Below the pieces are notes generated by a model. It was given only the letters and a program-made list of their open reading frames with translations. It had not been told where the DNA came from and ran no database searches. Below, one piece after another: positions 8,341 to 16,805 of a stretch of DNA of 64,000 nt (its first letter is position 1; each line of letters starts with the position of its first letter). The translations under genes and the position numbers were made by a program. The stretch is taken from positions 434,001 through 498,000 of the forward strand of contig NZ_JBBHZZ010000001.1 in assembly GCF_037482405.1 (NCBI RefSeq), given 5' to 3'. This DNA is from Pseudokineococcus marinus. Its GTDB lineage: Bacteria; Actinomycetota; Actinomycetes; Actinomycetales; Quadrisphaeraceae.

Positions 8341-8382
8341 ACCACCGCCCGCGGCGGTGGTGCGGACCACCGCACCACCGCC
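8341..8382 (+). promoter_or_regulatory. Mutually exclusive hairpins in the leader of the dehydrogenase gene
   Basis: GGCGGTGGT at 8353-8361 can pair perfectly with ACCACCGCC upstream (8341-8349, 3-base loop) or with a second ACCACCGCC downstream (8374-8382). The intervening GGTGCGG/CCGCACC (8359-8365 with 8370-8376) forms a third stem that overlaps both. Alternative pairings of this kind are what an RNA switch or attenuator would need. It sits 46 bases before the 8428 start codon. Low-complexity GC sequence could produce this by chance. Confidence 0.3.
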
Positions 8383-8427
8383 CACGACCCCGTGCGGCCC
8401 CGGCCGCGCGACGACGAGGAGACGACG

Positions 8428-9621
8428 ATGACGAGCGAGGACGCAGCGACCCCGGGCGCGGCGACCCTGGGGGTGGCGATGGTCGGCCACTCCTTCATGG
8501 GCGCCGCCCACTCCCAGGCGTGGTCGGTCGCCCCGCGCTTCTTCGACCTCCCGCTGGCCCCGCGGATGGTCGTCGTCGCCGGCCGGCGGCCCGACGCGGC
8601 CGAGGCCGCCGCGCGGCGGTACGGCTGGGCCGGGAGCACCGCCGACTGGCGCTCGGTCCTGCAGCGCGACGACGTCGACCTCGTCGACGTCTGCACCCCC
8701 GGCGACACGCACGCGGAGATCGCCGTGGCCGCGCTCGACGCCGGCAAGCACGTGCTCTGCGAGAAGCCCCTCGCCAACTCCGTCGAGGAGGCCGAGACGA
8801 TGGTGGCGGCCGCCGAGCGCGCGGCGGCCCACGGCGTCCGGGCGACCGTGGGCTTCACCTACCGGCGCGTGCCGGCCATCGCCCTCGCCCGCCGGCTCGT
8901 CGCCGACGGGCGCATCGGCACGGTGCGGCACGTCCGCGCGCAGTACCTGCAGGACTGGATCGCCGACGAGAGCGCCCCCATGTCCTGGCGCCTCGACAAG
9001 GAGCGCGCCGGGTCGGGTGCCCTGGGCGACATCGGCGCCCACGTCGTGGACCTCGCCCAGCACGTCACCGGCGAGCTGCTCACGGGCGTCAGCGGGCTGC
9101 TCGAGACCTTCGTGCACGAGCGCCCCCTGCCCGGCGACGGCGGCGGCGACCTGCGCGGGACGGCCGGCGAGGGCACCGGGCGCGTGACGGTCGACGACGC
9201 CGCCGTCTTCACCGCCCGCCTGGCCGGTGGCGGCCTCGCGACGTTCGAGGCCACCCGCTTCGCCCACGGCCGCAAGAACGCCATCCGGCTCGAGGTCAAC
9301 GGCTCGAGGGGCTCGCTGGCCTTCGACTTCGAGGACATGAACGTCCTCCACTACTACGACGCGACCGAGGACCCGGTCGTCGCCGGCTTCCGCCGCATCT
9401 ACGTCACCGAGCCCGACCACCCCTACGGCGGCGCGTGGTGGCCGGCCGGCCACGGCCTCGGCTACGAGCACGCCTTCACCCACCAGGTCGTCGACCTCCT
9501 CGGCGCCCTGGCCGAGGGCCGCGACCCCGAGCCCACCTTCGCCGACGGCCTGCAGGTGCAGCGGGTCATGGCGGCCGTCGAGGCGTCGTCGGCCTCGGGC
9601 TGCGCCTGGCAGGCCCTCTAG
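8428..9621 (+). CDS. Gfo/Idh/MocA-family NAD(P)-dependent oxidoreductase
   Basis: 397 residues from ATG 8428, which has GAGGAG upstream; an earlier in-frame ATG at 8392 has none. The N-terminal Rossmann fold carries a VGHSFMGAAH nucleotide loop and the family EKP motif (LCEKPLANS). The C-terminal half has GDIGAHVVDLAQH, where the Asp and His are the usual catalytic residues. Members oxidise or reduce sugars, inositols or glycosides at a ring carbon. With the isomerase/epimerase at 9697 and the upstream transporter, it probably starts catabolism of the imported sugar, for example by forming a keto-sugar. This pathway is inferred from neighbourhood only. Confidence 0.88.
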   Translation: MTSEDAATPGAATLGVAMVGHSFMGAAHSQAWSVAPRFFDLPLAPRMVVVAGRRPDAAEAAARRYGWAGSTADWRSVLQRDDVDLVDVCTPGDTHAEIAVAALDAGKHVLCEKPLANSVEEAETMVAAAERAAAHGVRATVGFTYRRVPAIALARRLVADGRIGTVRHVRAQYLQDWIADESAPMSWRLDKERAGSGALGDIGAHVVDLAQHVTGELLTGVSGLLETFVHERPLPGDGGGDLRGTAGEGTGRVTVDDAAVFTARLAGGGLATFEATRFAHGRKNAIRLEVNGSRGSLAFDFEDMNVLHYYDATEDPVVAGFRRIYVTEPDHPYGGAWWPAGHGLGYEHAFTHQVVDLLGALAEGRDPEPTFADGLQVQRVMAAVEASSASGCAWQAL

Positions 9622-9696
9622 GCCGGGTCGACGAGCCCTCCCACGGCACCCGGCCCCACCCAGCACGGCGGCACCACCCGACACCCAGGAGGACGC

Positions 9697-10698
9697 ATGC
9701 CCCGCCCGATCACCCTGTTCACCGGCCAGTGGGCCGACCTGCCGCTCGAGGAGGTGGCCCGGCTCGCCAGCGCGTGGGGCTACGACGGCCTCGAGCTCGC
9801 CTGCTGGGGCGACCACCTCGACCCGTGGCGCTGGGACGACGCCGAGTACGTGCAGGGCCGCCTGGACCTGCTCGAGCGCCACGGCCTGCAGCTGCACGCG
9901 ATCAGCAACCACCTCAAGGGCCAGGCGGTCTGCGACGACCCCATCGACCAGCGCCACCGCGACATGCTCCCGGACGTCGTCTGGGGCGACGGCGACCCCG
10001 AGGGCGTGCGGCAGCGGGCCGCCGAGGAGATGAAGAACACCGCCCGGCTGGCCGCGGCGCTCGGCGTCAAGACCGTGGTGGGGTTCACCGGGTCGAGCAT
10101 CTGGAAGTACGTGGCGATGTTCCCGCCCGTCTCGGCCGAGCTCGTCGACGCCGGCTACCAGGACTTCGCCGACCGCTGGAACCCGATCCTCGACGTCTTC
10201 GACGAGGTGGGCGTCCGCTTCGCCCACGAGGTCCACCCGAGCGAGATCGCCTACGACTACTGGACGACCGTGCGGGCGCTGGAGGCCATCGGGCACCGCG
10301 AGGCCTTCGGCCTCAACTGGGACCCGAGCCACTTCGTGTGGCAGGACCTCGACCCGGTGGCCTTCCTCTGGGACTTCCGCGACCGGATCTACCACGTCGA
10401 CTGCAAGGACGTGAAGCGCCGGGTCGGCAACGGCCGCAACGGGCGCCTGTCGAGCCACCTGCCGTGGGCGGACGGGCGCCGCGGCTGGGACTTCGTGTCC
10501 ACCGGGCACGGCGACGTGCCGTGGGAGGACTCCTTCCGGATGCTCGGGCAGATCGGCTACGAGGGGCCCATCAGCGTCGAGTGGGAGGACGCCGGCATGG
10601 ACCGCCTCGTCGGGGCGCCCGAGGCCCTCGAGATGGTCCGCCGCCTCGCGTTCGACCCGCCGGACGCGGCCTTCGACGCGGCCTTCTCCACCCGCTGA
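9697..10698 (+). CDS. TIM-barrel sugar isomerase/epimerase (AP-endonuclease family 2)
   Basis: 333 residues, ATG after AGGAGGA. The sequence is a xylose-isomerase-like TIM barrel (WGYDGLELACWGDH near the start). Metal-ligand candidates are Glu in AHEVHPSE, Asp/His in NWDPSHF, a following YHVDCKD and Glu in SVEWEDAG near the C-terminus. Such proteins isomerise or epimerise keto-sugars or inosose derivatives and are commonly encoded beside Gfo/Idh/MocA dehydrogenases, as here (75-base gap). The exact substrate is unknown. A bidirectional terminator hairpin follows at 10718-10750. Confidence 0.88.
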   Translation: MPRPITLFTGQWADLPLEEVARLASAWGYDGLELACWGDHLDPWRWDDAEYVQGRLDLLERHGLQLHAISNHLKGQAVCDDPIDQRHRDMLPDVVWGDGDPEGVRQRAAEEMKNTARLAAALGVKTVVGFTGSSIWKYVAMFPPVSAELVDAGYQDFADRWNPILDVFDEVGVRFAHEVHPSEIAYDYWTTVRALEAIGHREAFGLNWDPSHFVWQDLDPVAFLWDFRDRIYHVDCKDVKRRVGNGRNGRLSSHLPWADGRRGWDFVSTGHGDVPWEDSFRMLGQIGYEGPISVEWEDAGMDRLVGAPEALEMVRRLAFDPPDAAFDAAFSTR

Positions 10699-10717
10699 CC
10701 TCCCGCGCCCGCCCCGC

Positions 10718-10750
10718 CGACGCCGCCCCCGCACCCCGGGGGCGGCGTCG
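10718..10750. terminator. Bidirectional terminator between convergent genes
   Basis: A perfect 14-bp stem, CGACGCCGCCCCCG (10718-10731) with its complement at 10737-10750 and a 5-base loop, lies between the isomerase stop (10698) and the stop of the oppositely oriented GH42 gene (10756). Confidence 0.75.
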
Positions 10751-10755
10751 CCGCG

Positions 10756-12792
10756 TCAGGGGGCGTGCTCCACGCGCAGCACGACGGCCCCGCCCGCCGG
10801 CACCTCCACCGCGCCGTCGTGGTGCGCGCCCGTCAGCAGGTCGGTGCCGCCCTCGGGCAGCCGCGCCGGCGCGGCGGCGTGGTTGAGCGCGAAGAAGAGG
10901 TCGACGCCGTCGCCACGACGGCGGACGACCTCGAGGTCGTGGGGCAGGTCGCGCGGCGCGACCCCGGCTGCGGTGAGCACCTCGGCGAGGAGGGTGCGCA
11001 GGTCGGCGACGCCCAGGCGCGTGGCCACGTACCAGGCCGTCCCCGCGCCGACGTCGTGGCGGGTGACGGCCGGGTGCCCGGCGTCCGGGCCCTCGGCGAA
11101 GGTCCGCAGCACCTGCGCGCCGCGCGGGCGCACCCGCTCGGACCAGACGTCGCCGACCGGGGGCCGGGAGCCCCCCGGGGCGTCGCCGTCGCCGGAGAGG
11201 GCGACGCGCTCCCCGGCGCGCAAGGGGTGCCACTCCTCCACGTCCAGGCCGAGGACGTCGCGCAGCTGCCCGGGGTACGGGCCGTCCGGGACGCGGTCGG
11301 TGCCGTCGACGACGCCGGAGAAGAAGGGCACGACGAGGTGGCCGCCCCGCTCGACGTAGGCGCGCAGCACCGCCGCGGCCTCGTCGGTGACGAGGTAGAG
11401 CTGCGGCAGGACGAGCACGGGGTACCGGGCGAGCCGCTCGAGGTCGGCGTCCGGCGGGACGACGGCGGCGGTCACGTGCAGGTCGTGCAGCGCCTCGTAG
11501 GTCGCCTCCGCCCGCTCGGCGTACCGGACGTCGACCGTGGGGCGGAACTCGAGCTCGAGCGCCCACCGCGACGGCCAGTCCCAGACCATCGCGACGTCCT
11601 CGACGACCACGCTGCCCGCCACCTCCGCGAGCCGGCCGAGGTCGGCGCCGAGGGCCACGACGTCGCGGAACAGGTCGGAGTCCTCGCCGGCGTGGGGGAC
11701 CATCGCCGAGTGGAACTTCTCCGCGCCGGAGCGGGAGGCCCTCCACTGGAAGAACATCGCGCCGTCCGAGCCGCGGGCGACGTGCGCGAGCGCGTTGCGC
11801 CGCATCTCCCCCGGCCGCTTGGCGACGTTGCGCGGCTGCCAGTTGACCGCGCTCGTCGAGTGCTCGAGCAGCAGCCACGGGCCCCCGCCGGCCAGCCCCC
11901 GCGTCACGTCGGCGGACATCGCGAGGCCCACGTGCGGGCGCTCGGCCTCCGCCGTCAGGTAGTGGTCGTTCGTGACGACGTCCACCTCGGGCGCCCACCG
12001 CCAGTAGTCGAGGTCCTCGCTCGTCGTCGCCATGAAGTTCGTCGTGACCGGCGCGCCGGTGGCGTGCGCGCGGACGGCGTCGCGCTCGCCGCGGTAGCAG
12101 GCGAGGTGCTCGTCGGAGGAGAAGCGCCGGTAGTCCAGCTGCTGCGCCGGGTTCACGGGCATGGGGGCGACGCGGGGCGCCCGGACGTGCTCCCAGGCGC
12201 CGTAGCGCTGGCTCCAGAAGGCGGTGCCCCAGGCCCGGTTGAGGGCGTCGAGGTCGCCGTAGCGGTCCTGCAGCCAGCGGCGGAACGCCTCCTCGCTGAC
12301 CGGGCAGTAGCACTGGCCCACCTGCGCGCCGAACTCGTTGCCGATGTGCCACAGCGCGAGCGCCGGGTGGTCGCCCAGCTCGCCCGCGAGGTGGGACGCG
12401 AGAGCCTGCGCCGCCCTCCGGTAGTCGGGGCTGCTCGCGCAGTAGTGCTCGCGCGCACCGATCCCCAGCCGGACGCCGTCGCGCGTCATCGGCAGGGACT
12501 CGGGGTACCGGGAGGCGAACCAGGGCGGCGGCGAGGCGGACGGCGTCGCCAGGTCGACCCGGATGCCCGCCTCGTGGAGCCGGTCCAGGACGCGCCGCAG
12601 CCACGCGGTCTCGTAGCGCCCCTCCTCCGGTTCGAGCAGGGCCCACGAGAAGACGCCGACCGTCACCATCGTGACCCCGGCCTCGACCATGAGGCGGACG
12701 TCCTCCGCCTGCACCTCCTCGGGCCACTGCTCGGGGTTGTAGTCGCCGCCGAAGGCCAGGCGGTCGAGCGTCGGCACCACGGTGGACGGCAT
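10756..12792 (-). CDS. GH42 beta-galactosidase
   Basis: 678 residues from ATG 12792, preceded by GAGGAG; a longer in-frame start at 12888 lacks one. It begins with the family's FGGDYNPEQWPEEV segment. The TIM barrel carries the acid/base Glu153 in WHIGNEFG and the nucleophile Glu310 in LLEHSTSAVNW, followed by the trimerisation domain (about 390-590) and a small C-terminal beta domain. No signal peptide is visible, so it should hydrolyse beta-galactosides in the cytoplasm after uptake. It is a single-gene unit. A candidate LacI-type operator overlaps its promoter at 12817-12831. It is distinct from the second GH42 gene at the right edge of the window. Confidence 0.93.
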   Translation of the reverse strand: MPSTVVPTLDRLAFGGDYNPEQWPEEVQAEDVRLMVEAGVTMVTVGVFSWALLEPEEGRYETAWLRRVLDRLHEAGIRVDLATPSASPPPWFASRYPESLPMTRDGVRLGIGAREHYCASSPDYRRAAQALASHLAGELGDHPALALWHIGNEFGAQVGQCYCPVSEEAFRRWLQDRYGDLDALNRAWGTAFWSQRYGAWEHVRAPRVAPMPVNPAQQLDYRRFSSDEHLACYRGERDAVRAHATGAPVTTNFMATTSEDLDYWRWAPEVDVVTNDHYLTAEAERPHVGLAMSADVTRGLAGGGPWLLLEHSTSAVNWQPRNVAKRPGEMRRNALAHVARGSDGAMFFQWRASRSGAEKFHSAMVPHAGEDSDLFRDVVALGADLGRLAEVAGSVVVEDVAMVWDWPSRWALELEFRPTVDVRYAERAEATYEALHDLHVTAAVVPPDADLERLARYPVLVLPQLYLVTDEAAAVLRAYVERGGHLVVPFFSGVVDGTDRVPDGPYPGQLRDVLGLDVEEWHPLRAGERVALSGDGDAPGGSRPPVGDVWSERVRPRGAQVLRTFAEGPDAGHPAVTRHDVGAGTAWYVATRLGVADLRTLLAEVLTAAGVAPRDLPHDLEVVRRRGDGVDLFFALNHAAAPARLPEGGTDLLTGAHHDGAVEVPAGGAVVLRVEHAP

Positions 12793-12816
12793 GCGGTCTC
12801 CTCGGACGACGGTGAC

Positions 12817-12837
12817 GGAAAGCGGTTGCTCACCGTA
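12817..12837 (-). promoter_or_regulatory. Candidate -10 box and LacI-type operator of the GH42 gene
   Basis: On the minus strand a TACGGT -10-like box (12837-12832) is followed at once by GAGCAACCGCTTTCC (12831-12817), with an imperfect dyad AACCGCTT resembling LacI/GalR-family operators. No clear -35 is seen. The rest of the gene-free stretch to 13094 shows only an AGGAGG at 13065-13070. Confidence 0.35.
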
Positions 12838-13094
12838 GGCCAGGCGACCCGGCGGGCGCGGCGCCCGGCGGGGAGCACCCGCCGGCACCTCCCTCGGGGC
12901 CCGGACGGGCCGTGGTCACTGGGTGTCATGCCACTAGGCCGTCGGAGTCATCTTCGCCCCGGGTGGTCACGGGCAGTGACGTCCGCGGGTGATGCTCTCG
13001 TCCTGGGGCGGCCGCTCGGGCCGGCCTCCGGAGCCGGGGCCACGAGGTCCCCGCCGACACCGTCAGGAGGCAGCCCGCGTGGTCACGTCCCACC

Positions 13095-14210
13095 GTGGCT
13101 GAGGTCGCGATCCTCATCGCCGCGCACGACGAGGAGGACTGCATCGGTCCGACCCTCGCCGCCGCCACCGCCCAGACGCACCCGCTCGCGGCGGTCGTCG
13201 TGATGGCGGACAACTGCAGCGACCGCACGGTCGAGATCGCCCGCTCCTTCCCCGGCGTGACCGTCATCGAGACGGTCGGCAACCGGCACAAGAAGGCCGG
13301 AGCCCTCAACGAGGCCTGGCAGCTGCTGCGCGGGCGGGTCGACCACATCGCCTGCCTCGACGCGGACACGATCATCCCGCCGGAGTCGGTGGCGCAGTGG
13401 GTGGCCCAGATGGACGCCGAGCCCGCCACCGCCGGCATCAGCGCCCGCTTCACGATGCAGCCCGCCCCCGGGAACACCCGGTGGGGCAACCTCCTGGCGC
13501 GGCTGCAGAAGGCCGAGTTCGCCCGCTGGACCGACACCGCGCTGAACCGCGGCGGGCGCACCAGCGTCCTCGCCGGCACGGCCTGCATGCTCCGCACGAG
13601 CACCCTCGAGGTGCTCCACGCCGAGCGGTGCGCCGAGGGCGTGACGAGCGGCCCGTGGTCCTACGCCTCCGACGTGGAGGACTTCGAGCTCACCTACCGC
13701 CTGCGCCGCCTCGGCTTCGAGACCAAGGTCTCCTACACCGTGCGCGCCTACACGGACGCCATGACGAGCCTGCGGGCGCTGTGGGCCCAGCGCATGAAGT
13801 GGCAGGGCGGCACGGTCGAGGACCTCCTCTCGATCGGCGTCACCCGCCTCACGCTGCGTGACTGGGGCCAGCAGGCCCTCGGCCTCCTCGCCGCCGCCGT
13901 GCGCTTCGGCTGGGTCGCGACGACGGCGCTCTACGCGGTCCTCGGCGTCCTGTCCTTCCACTGGGTCTGGTTCGTCGTGCCGCTGCTCTTCATCGCCAAC
14001 GACGTGAAGCAGTCGCTGCGGGTGCCGCACCGCGACAGGACCGACGTCCTCCTCGCCGCCCTGCTCGTCCCGCAGGAGCTCTTCGCCTGGATGCGGGCCG
14101 CCTGGTTCACCCGCGCCTGGGCCGAGTGCCTCGTCTCCCGGTACGTCACCGGTCGCAAGAAGGACCGCTGGGCCGCCCAGTACGCCGCGGAGACCGCGGT
14201 CGCCGCCTGA
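13095..14210 (+). CDS. Membrane-linked family 2 glycosyltransferase
   Basis: 371 residues. The catalytic GT2 domain (about 1-245) shows VAILIAAHDEEDCI, the nucleotide-sugar motif CLDADT (DxD), EDFELTYRLRRLGF and QRMKWQGG, the last equivalent to the QxxRW motif of processive synthases. Two or three hydrophobic helices follow (about 265-335). The pattern suggests a polysaccharide or N-acyl-hexosaminyl transferase working at the inner membrane. The GTG start at 13095 has no close Shine-Dalgarno sequence: AGGAGG at 13065-13070 is 24 bases away, and no other in-frame start lies between. It heads a same-strand group with a small membrane protein and a GH26-like lipoprotein. Confidence 0.85.
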   Translation: MAEVAILIAAHDEEDCIGPTLAAATAQTHPLAAVVVMADNCSDRTVEIARSFPGVTVIETVGNRHKKAGALNEAWQLLRGRVDHIACLDADTIIPPESVAQWVAQMDAEPATAGISARFTMQPAPGNTRWGNLLARLQKAEFARWTDTALNRGGRTSVLAGTACMLRTSTLEVLHAERCAEGVTSGPWSYASDVEDFELTYRLRRLGFETKVSYTVRAYTDAMTSLRALWAQRMKWQGGTVEDLLSIGVTRLTLRDWGQQALGLLAAAVRFGWVATTALYAVLGVLSFHWVWFVVPLLFIANDVKQSLRVPHRDRTDVLLAALLVPQELFAWMRAAWFTRAWAECLVSRYVTGRKKDRWAAQYAAETAVAA

Positions 14211-14300
14211 GCCGGCTCCGCCCCCTCCTCCCCCCCTCTCTGCTCCCCCAGCGCCGCCGCCCCGGTGGCGCCCCCACCCCTGCCCTCCTGGAGGACCCCC

Positions 14301-14465
14301 GTGTACGGAGCCAAGACCACCCTCGCCACCGCCAGCGCCGGCGCCACCGGCACGACCATGGCCACGGGCGCCGGCGTCTGGGTCGTGTTCGCCGCCATCA
14401 CCGTGCTCTTCGCGCTCTCCGCCGTCGTCCAGTTCGTGCGGCCGGCGCGGGCGCACCGCCCCTGA
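14301..14465 (+). CDS. 54-residue single-span membrane protein
   Basis: GTG 14301 has GGAGG eight bases or so upstream and is better supported than an in-frame start at 14265. The peptide has a Thr/Ala/Gly-rich N-terminal half, one hydrophobic helix of about 20 residues (VWVVFAAITVLFALSAVVQF) and a basic tail (VRPARAHRP), so the C-terminus is probably cytoplasmic. I do not recognise a family. It lies 90 bases after the GT2 gene and 31 before the GH26-like gene on the same strand, so it may be an accessory subunit of the glycosyltransferase. That is inference. Confidence 0.6.
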   Translation: MYGAKTTLATASAGATGTTMATGAGVWVVFAAITVLFALSAVVQFVRPARAHRP

Positions 14466-14496
14466 CGACGTCCGGCGCGTCGGTCATCCTGGCGAG

Positions 14497-15468
14497 ATGA
14501 CCTCCGCCCGCCCCCCGCGCCAGCGACGGGCCGCGGGCGCCGCCCTCGCCGCGACGGCCCTGCTGGCGAGCGCGAGCGGCTGCGCCGGCGGCGGTCCCGT
14601 CGCCGTCGGCGTCGTCGCGGACGACCCCGCGGCCGTCGACGCCTTCGCCGGGGCCGCGGGCACGGCCCCGGCGCTCGTGGGCTGGTACCAGGCGTGGGCC
14701 GGCGAGCCCGGCTTCGACGCCGCCCGGGCCGACGCCGCTGCGGCCCGCGGCGCCGTGCCGATGCTCACGTGGGAGCCGTGGGACCCGGCCGGCGGGGCGG
14801 CGCAGCCGGCCTACGCGCCGGCCGCCGTCGCCCGCGGCGACCACGACGCCTACGTGCGCGCCTTCGCCCGGCAGGTGCGGGCGTGGGGCGGCGTCCTCGC
14901 CCTGCGCCCCTTCCACGAGCAGGACGCCGACCACTACCCGTGGGGCGTGGGGGTCGGCGGCACGACGGCCGAGGACCTCGTCGCCGCCTGGCGGCACGTC
15001 CGCGCCCTGTTCGCCGAGGAGGGCGCGGACGTCGTGTGGGTGTGGTCGGTCAACGTCCACGCGCCGGGCGGCGCCGCCTACGCCCCCCTGTACCCGGGCG
15101 ACGACGCCGTCGACTGGGTCGGCCTCGACGGCTACAACGCCGGCGACGCGCTGCCCTGGGGCGGGTGGCGCAGCCCCGAGGAGCTGCTCGGGCCGAGCCT
15201 GGACGACCTCGAGGAGCTCACGGACCGGCCCGTCCTGCTCACCGAGGTCGCCAGCGCGGAGCAGGGCGGCGACAAGGCGGCGTGGGTCGGCGACCTGCTC
15301 GACCTCGCCTCCGACCGCGGGCTCGCCGGCGTCGTGTGGTTCGACCTCGACAAGGAGGCCGACTGGCGCCTGGCGAGCCCGCCCGAGGCCGCCCGCGCGC
15401 TGGGCGCGGCGGTGGCCGACGTCGGGACGGCGCCGCTGCCGGTGCCGGAGCGCCTCGGGGAGCGCTGA
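14497..15468 (+). CDS. GH26-like secreted lipoprotein (mannanase family)
   Basis: 323 residues. A twin-Arg-rich N-terminus and hydrophobic stretch end in a lipobox-like SASGC (Cys29). The TIM-barrel part has RPFHE with Glu141 in the acid/base position of GH26 and LTEVAS with Glu250 in the nucleophile position, plus aromatic residues (VGWYQAWAGEP, WVWSVNVH, VGLDGYNAG) usual for beta-mannanases and beta-1,3/1,4 glucanases. In exopolysaccharide loci such enzymes often trim the product, which would suit the upstream GT2. Only a weak ribosome site (GGCGAG) precedes ATG 14497. Its end is convergent with the GT1 gene and shares a terminator hairpin. Confidence 0.8.
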   Translation: MTSARPPRQRRAAGAALAATALLASASGCAGGGPVAVGVVADDPAAVDAFAGAAGTAPALVGWYQAWAGEPGFDAARADAAAARGAVPMLTWEPWDPAGGAAQPAYAPAAVARGDHDAYVRAFARQVRAWGGVLALRPFHEQDADHYPWGVGVGGTTAEDLVAAWRHVRALFAEEGADVVWVWSVNVHAPGGAAYAPLYPGDDAVDWVGLDGYNAGDALPWGGWRSPEELLGPSLDDLEELTDRPVLLTEVASAEQGGDKAAWVGDLLDLASDRGLAGVVWFDLDKEADWRLASPPEAARALGAAVADVGTAPLPVPERLGER

Positions 15469-15489
15469 GCCGGGCGCGCGGCTCAGCGC
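15462..15489. terminator. Bidirectional terminator spanning both stop codons
   Basis: GCGCTGAGCCG (15462-15472), a 6-base loop and CGGCTCAGCGC (15479-15489) form a perfect 11-bp stem. It contains the TGA of the GH26-like gene on one arm and the stop of the GT1 gene on the other. Confidence 0.65.
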
Positions 15490-16805
15490 CCGACGAGCTC
15501 CTCGAGCAGGTCCGCGCACAGCACCGGCGCGTCGAGCCCCGCGTACTCCGCCGCGAGGCGACCGGCCGCCGCGCGGTACCGCGGCTCGTGGAGCACGGCG
15601 TCGACACCGCGGCGCACCCGTTCCGGGGTCGGGCGCTGCACGCGGAGGTCGACGCCGGCGCCGGACCAGGCGACCCGGGCGGCGACCTCGGGCTTCTCCT
15701 CCGTGCGACCCGCGACGACGAGGGGCACGCCCGCGGCGAGCGCCGTCTGCACCCCGCCGTAGCCGCCGTTGGTGACCACGGCGTCGGCCAGCGGCAGCAG
15801 CTCGCCGAAGGGGAGGAAGCCGCCGACGCGCACGTCCGCCGCCACCTCTCCCCCGGACGGCTGCCCCCCGGGGAGGGCGCCGGCCGGCAGCGTCGGCGCG
15901 TCACGCCGTCCGGTCGCGACGACGACGAGGTGCCCGGCGCCGCTGAGCCCGCGGACCGCGGGCAGCAGCAGGTCCTCGGGGTCGGTGGCGACCGTGCCCT
16001 GCGTGACGACGACCACGTGACGGCGGTCGGCCCGCGCCCGGAGCACGTCGTCCCACCACGACGGCCGGGGCGCGTCCCCGAGCGGCGGGGCGAGGTGCCC
16101 GACGAAGCGCACGGACGCCGGCATGGCCCGCCGCGGGTACTCCAGCGACGGGACGCCGGACTGCAGGTGGAGGAAGGGCGAGACCGGCCCGACGGCCTGG
16201 GCCGGCGAGTCCGCCGGCAGGCCGAGCGCGGCGCGCTCCTCGCGCAGGGCGACGACGGCGGGGCGCAGCAGCGTGCGCCAGACCGCCTCCTGCAGCAGGC
16301 GGTTGCGGGCGCGGCCCAGCCGGCCGAGCGCGGGTGGCAGGCCGAGCCCGTAGGGGGCCGTGTCGTCGTCGCGCAGCAGCAGGGGCGAGACCCCGAAGAC
16401 GGCGAAGGGCGGCCCCCCGCGCTCGTGCACGGCCCGCGCGGACTCCACGAGCCCGACGTCGACGAGCACCACGTCGGCGGGCGCGGCGGCGAGCTCGGCC
16501 TCGAGGTCGGCGACCCAGCCGGGCATCGAGCGCAGGAAGAGGTGCTCGAAGTCCTGCGCGAGGCGCCGCGGGCCGGGCGGGCGCCGGCCCGGCAGCGCCT
16601 CGAGCCAGGCGGTGTCGGCGTAGTCGTGGGCGGACCGCAGCGGCACGTGCCGCGCGCCCGTCGCGCCGACCGCGCCGGCGAGGTGGGCGCCCGTGAGCCA
16701 GCGGACGTCGTGCCCCCGGGCGGCGAGCTCCGCGGCGACGGGGAGGGCAGGCGACGCGTGCCCCGCCATCGGGATGGTCGCCAGCAGCACCCGGACGGCG
16801 CTCAC
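15483..16805 (-). CDS. GT1 (MGT-type) glycosyltransferase
   Basis: 440 residues. The N-terminus (VRVLLATIPMAGHASPALPVAAELAARGHDV) and C-terminal donor-binding region (GFLPFGELLPLADAVVTNGGYGGVQTALAAGVPLVV) are typical of UDP-glycosyltransferases that glycosylate small hydrophobic acceptors, antibiotics or lipids. The acceptor cannot be predicted. GTG 16805 overlaps the stop of the upstream YchJ-like gene by GTGA, so the two are translationally coupled. The canonical His following the G-G-x-G-G motif is Tyr here (GGYGG versus HGG), a departure that may affect donor binding. Confidence 0.88.
   Translation of the reverse strand: MSAVRVLLATIPMAGHASPALPVAAELAARGHDVRWLTGAHLAGAVGATGARHVPLRSAHDYADTAWLEALPGRRPPGPRRLAQDFEHLFLRSMPGWVADLEAELAAAPADVVLVDVGLVESARAVHERGGPPFAVFGVSPLLLRDDDTAPYGLGLPPALGRLGRARNRLLQEAVWRTLLRPAVVALREERAALGLPADSPAQAVGPVSPFLHLQSGVPSLEYPRRAMPASVRFVGHLAPPLGDAPRPSWWDDVLRARADRRHVVVVTQGTVATDPEDLLLPAVRGLSGAGHLVVVATGRRDAPTLPAGALPGGQPSGGEVAADVRVGGFLPFGELLPLADAVVTNGGYGGVQTALAAGVPLVVAGRTEEKPEVAARVAWSGAGVDLRVQRPTPERVRRGVDAVLHEPRYRAAAGRLAAEYAGLDAPVLCADLLEELVGR

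Noticed and set aside
12961..12990. GTCAC-N5-GTGAC inverted repeat as a CRP-type site
   Set aside because: The half-sites are in the wrong orientation for TGTGA-N6-TCACA.
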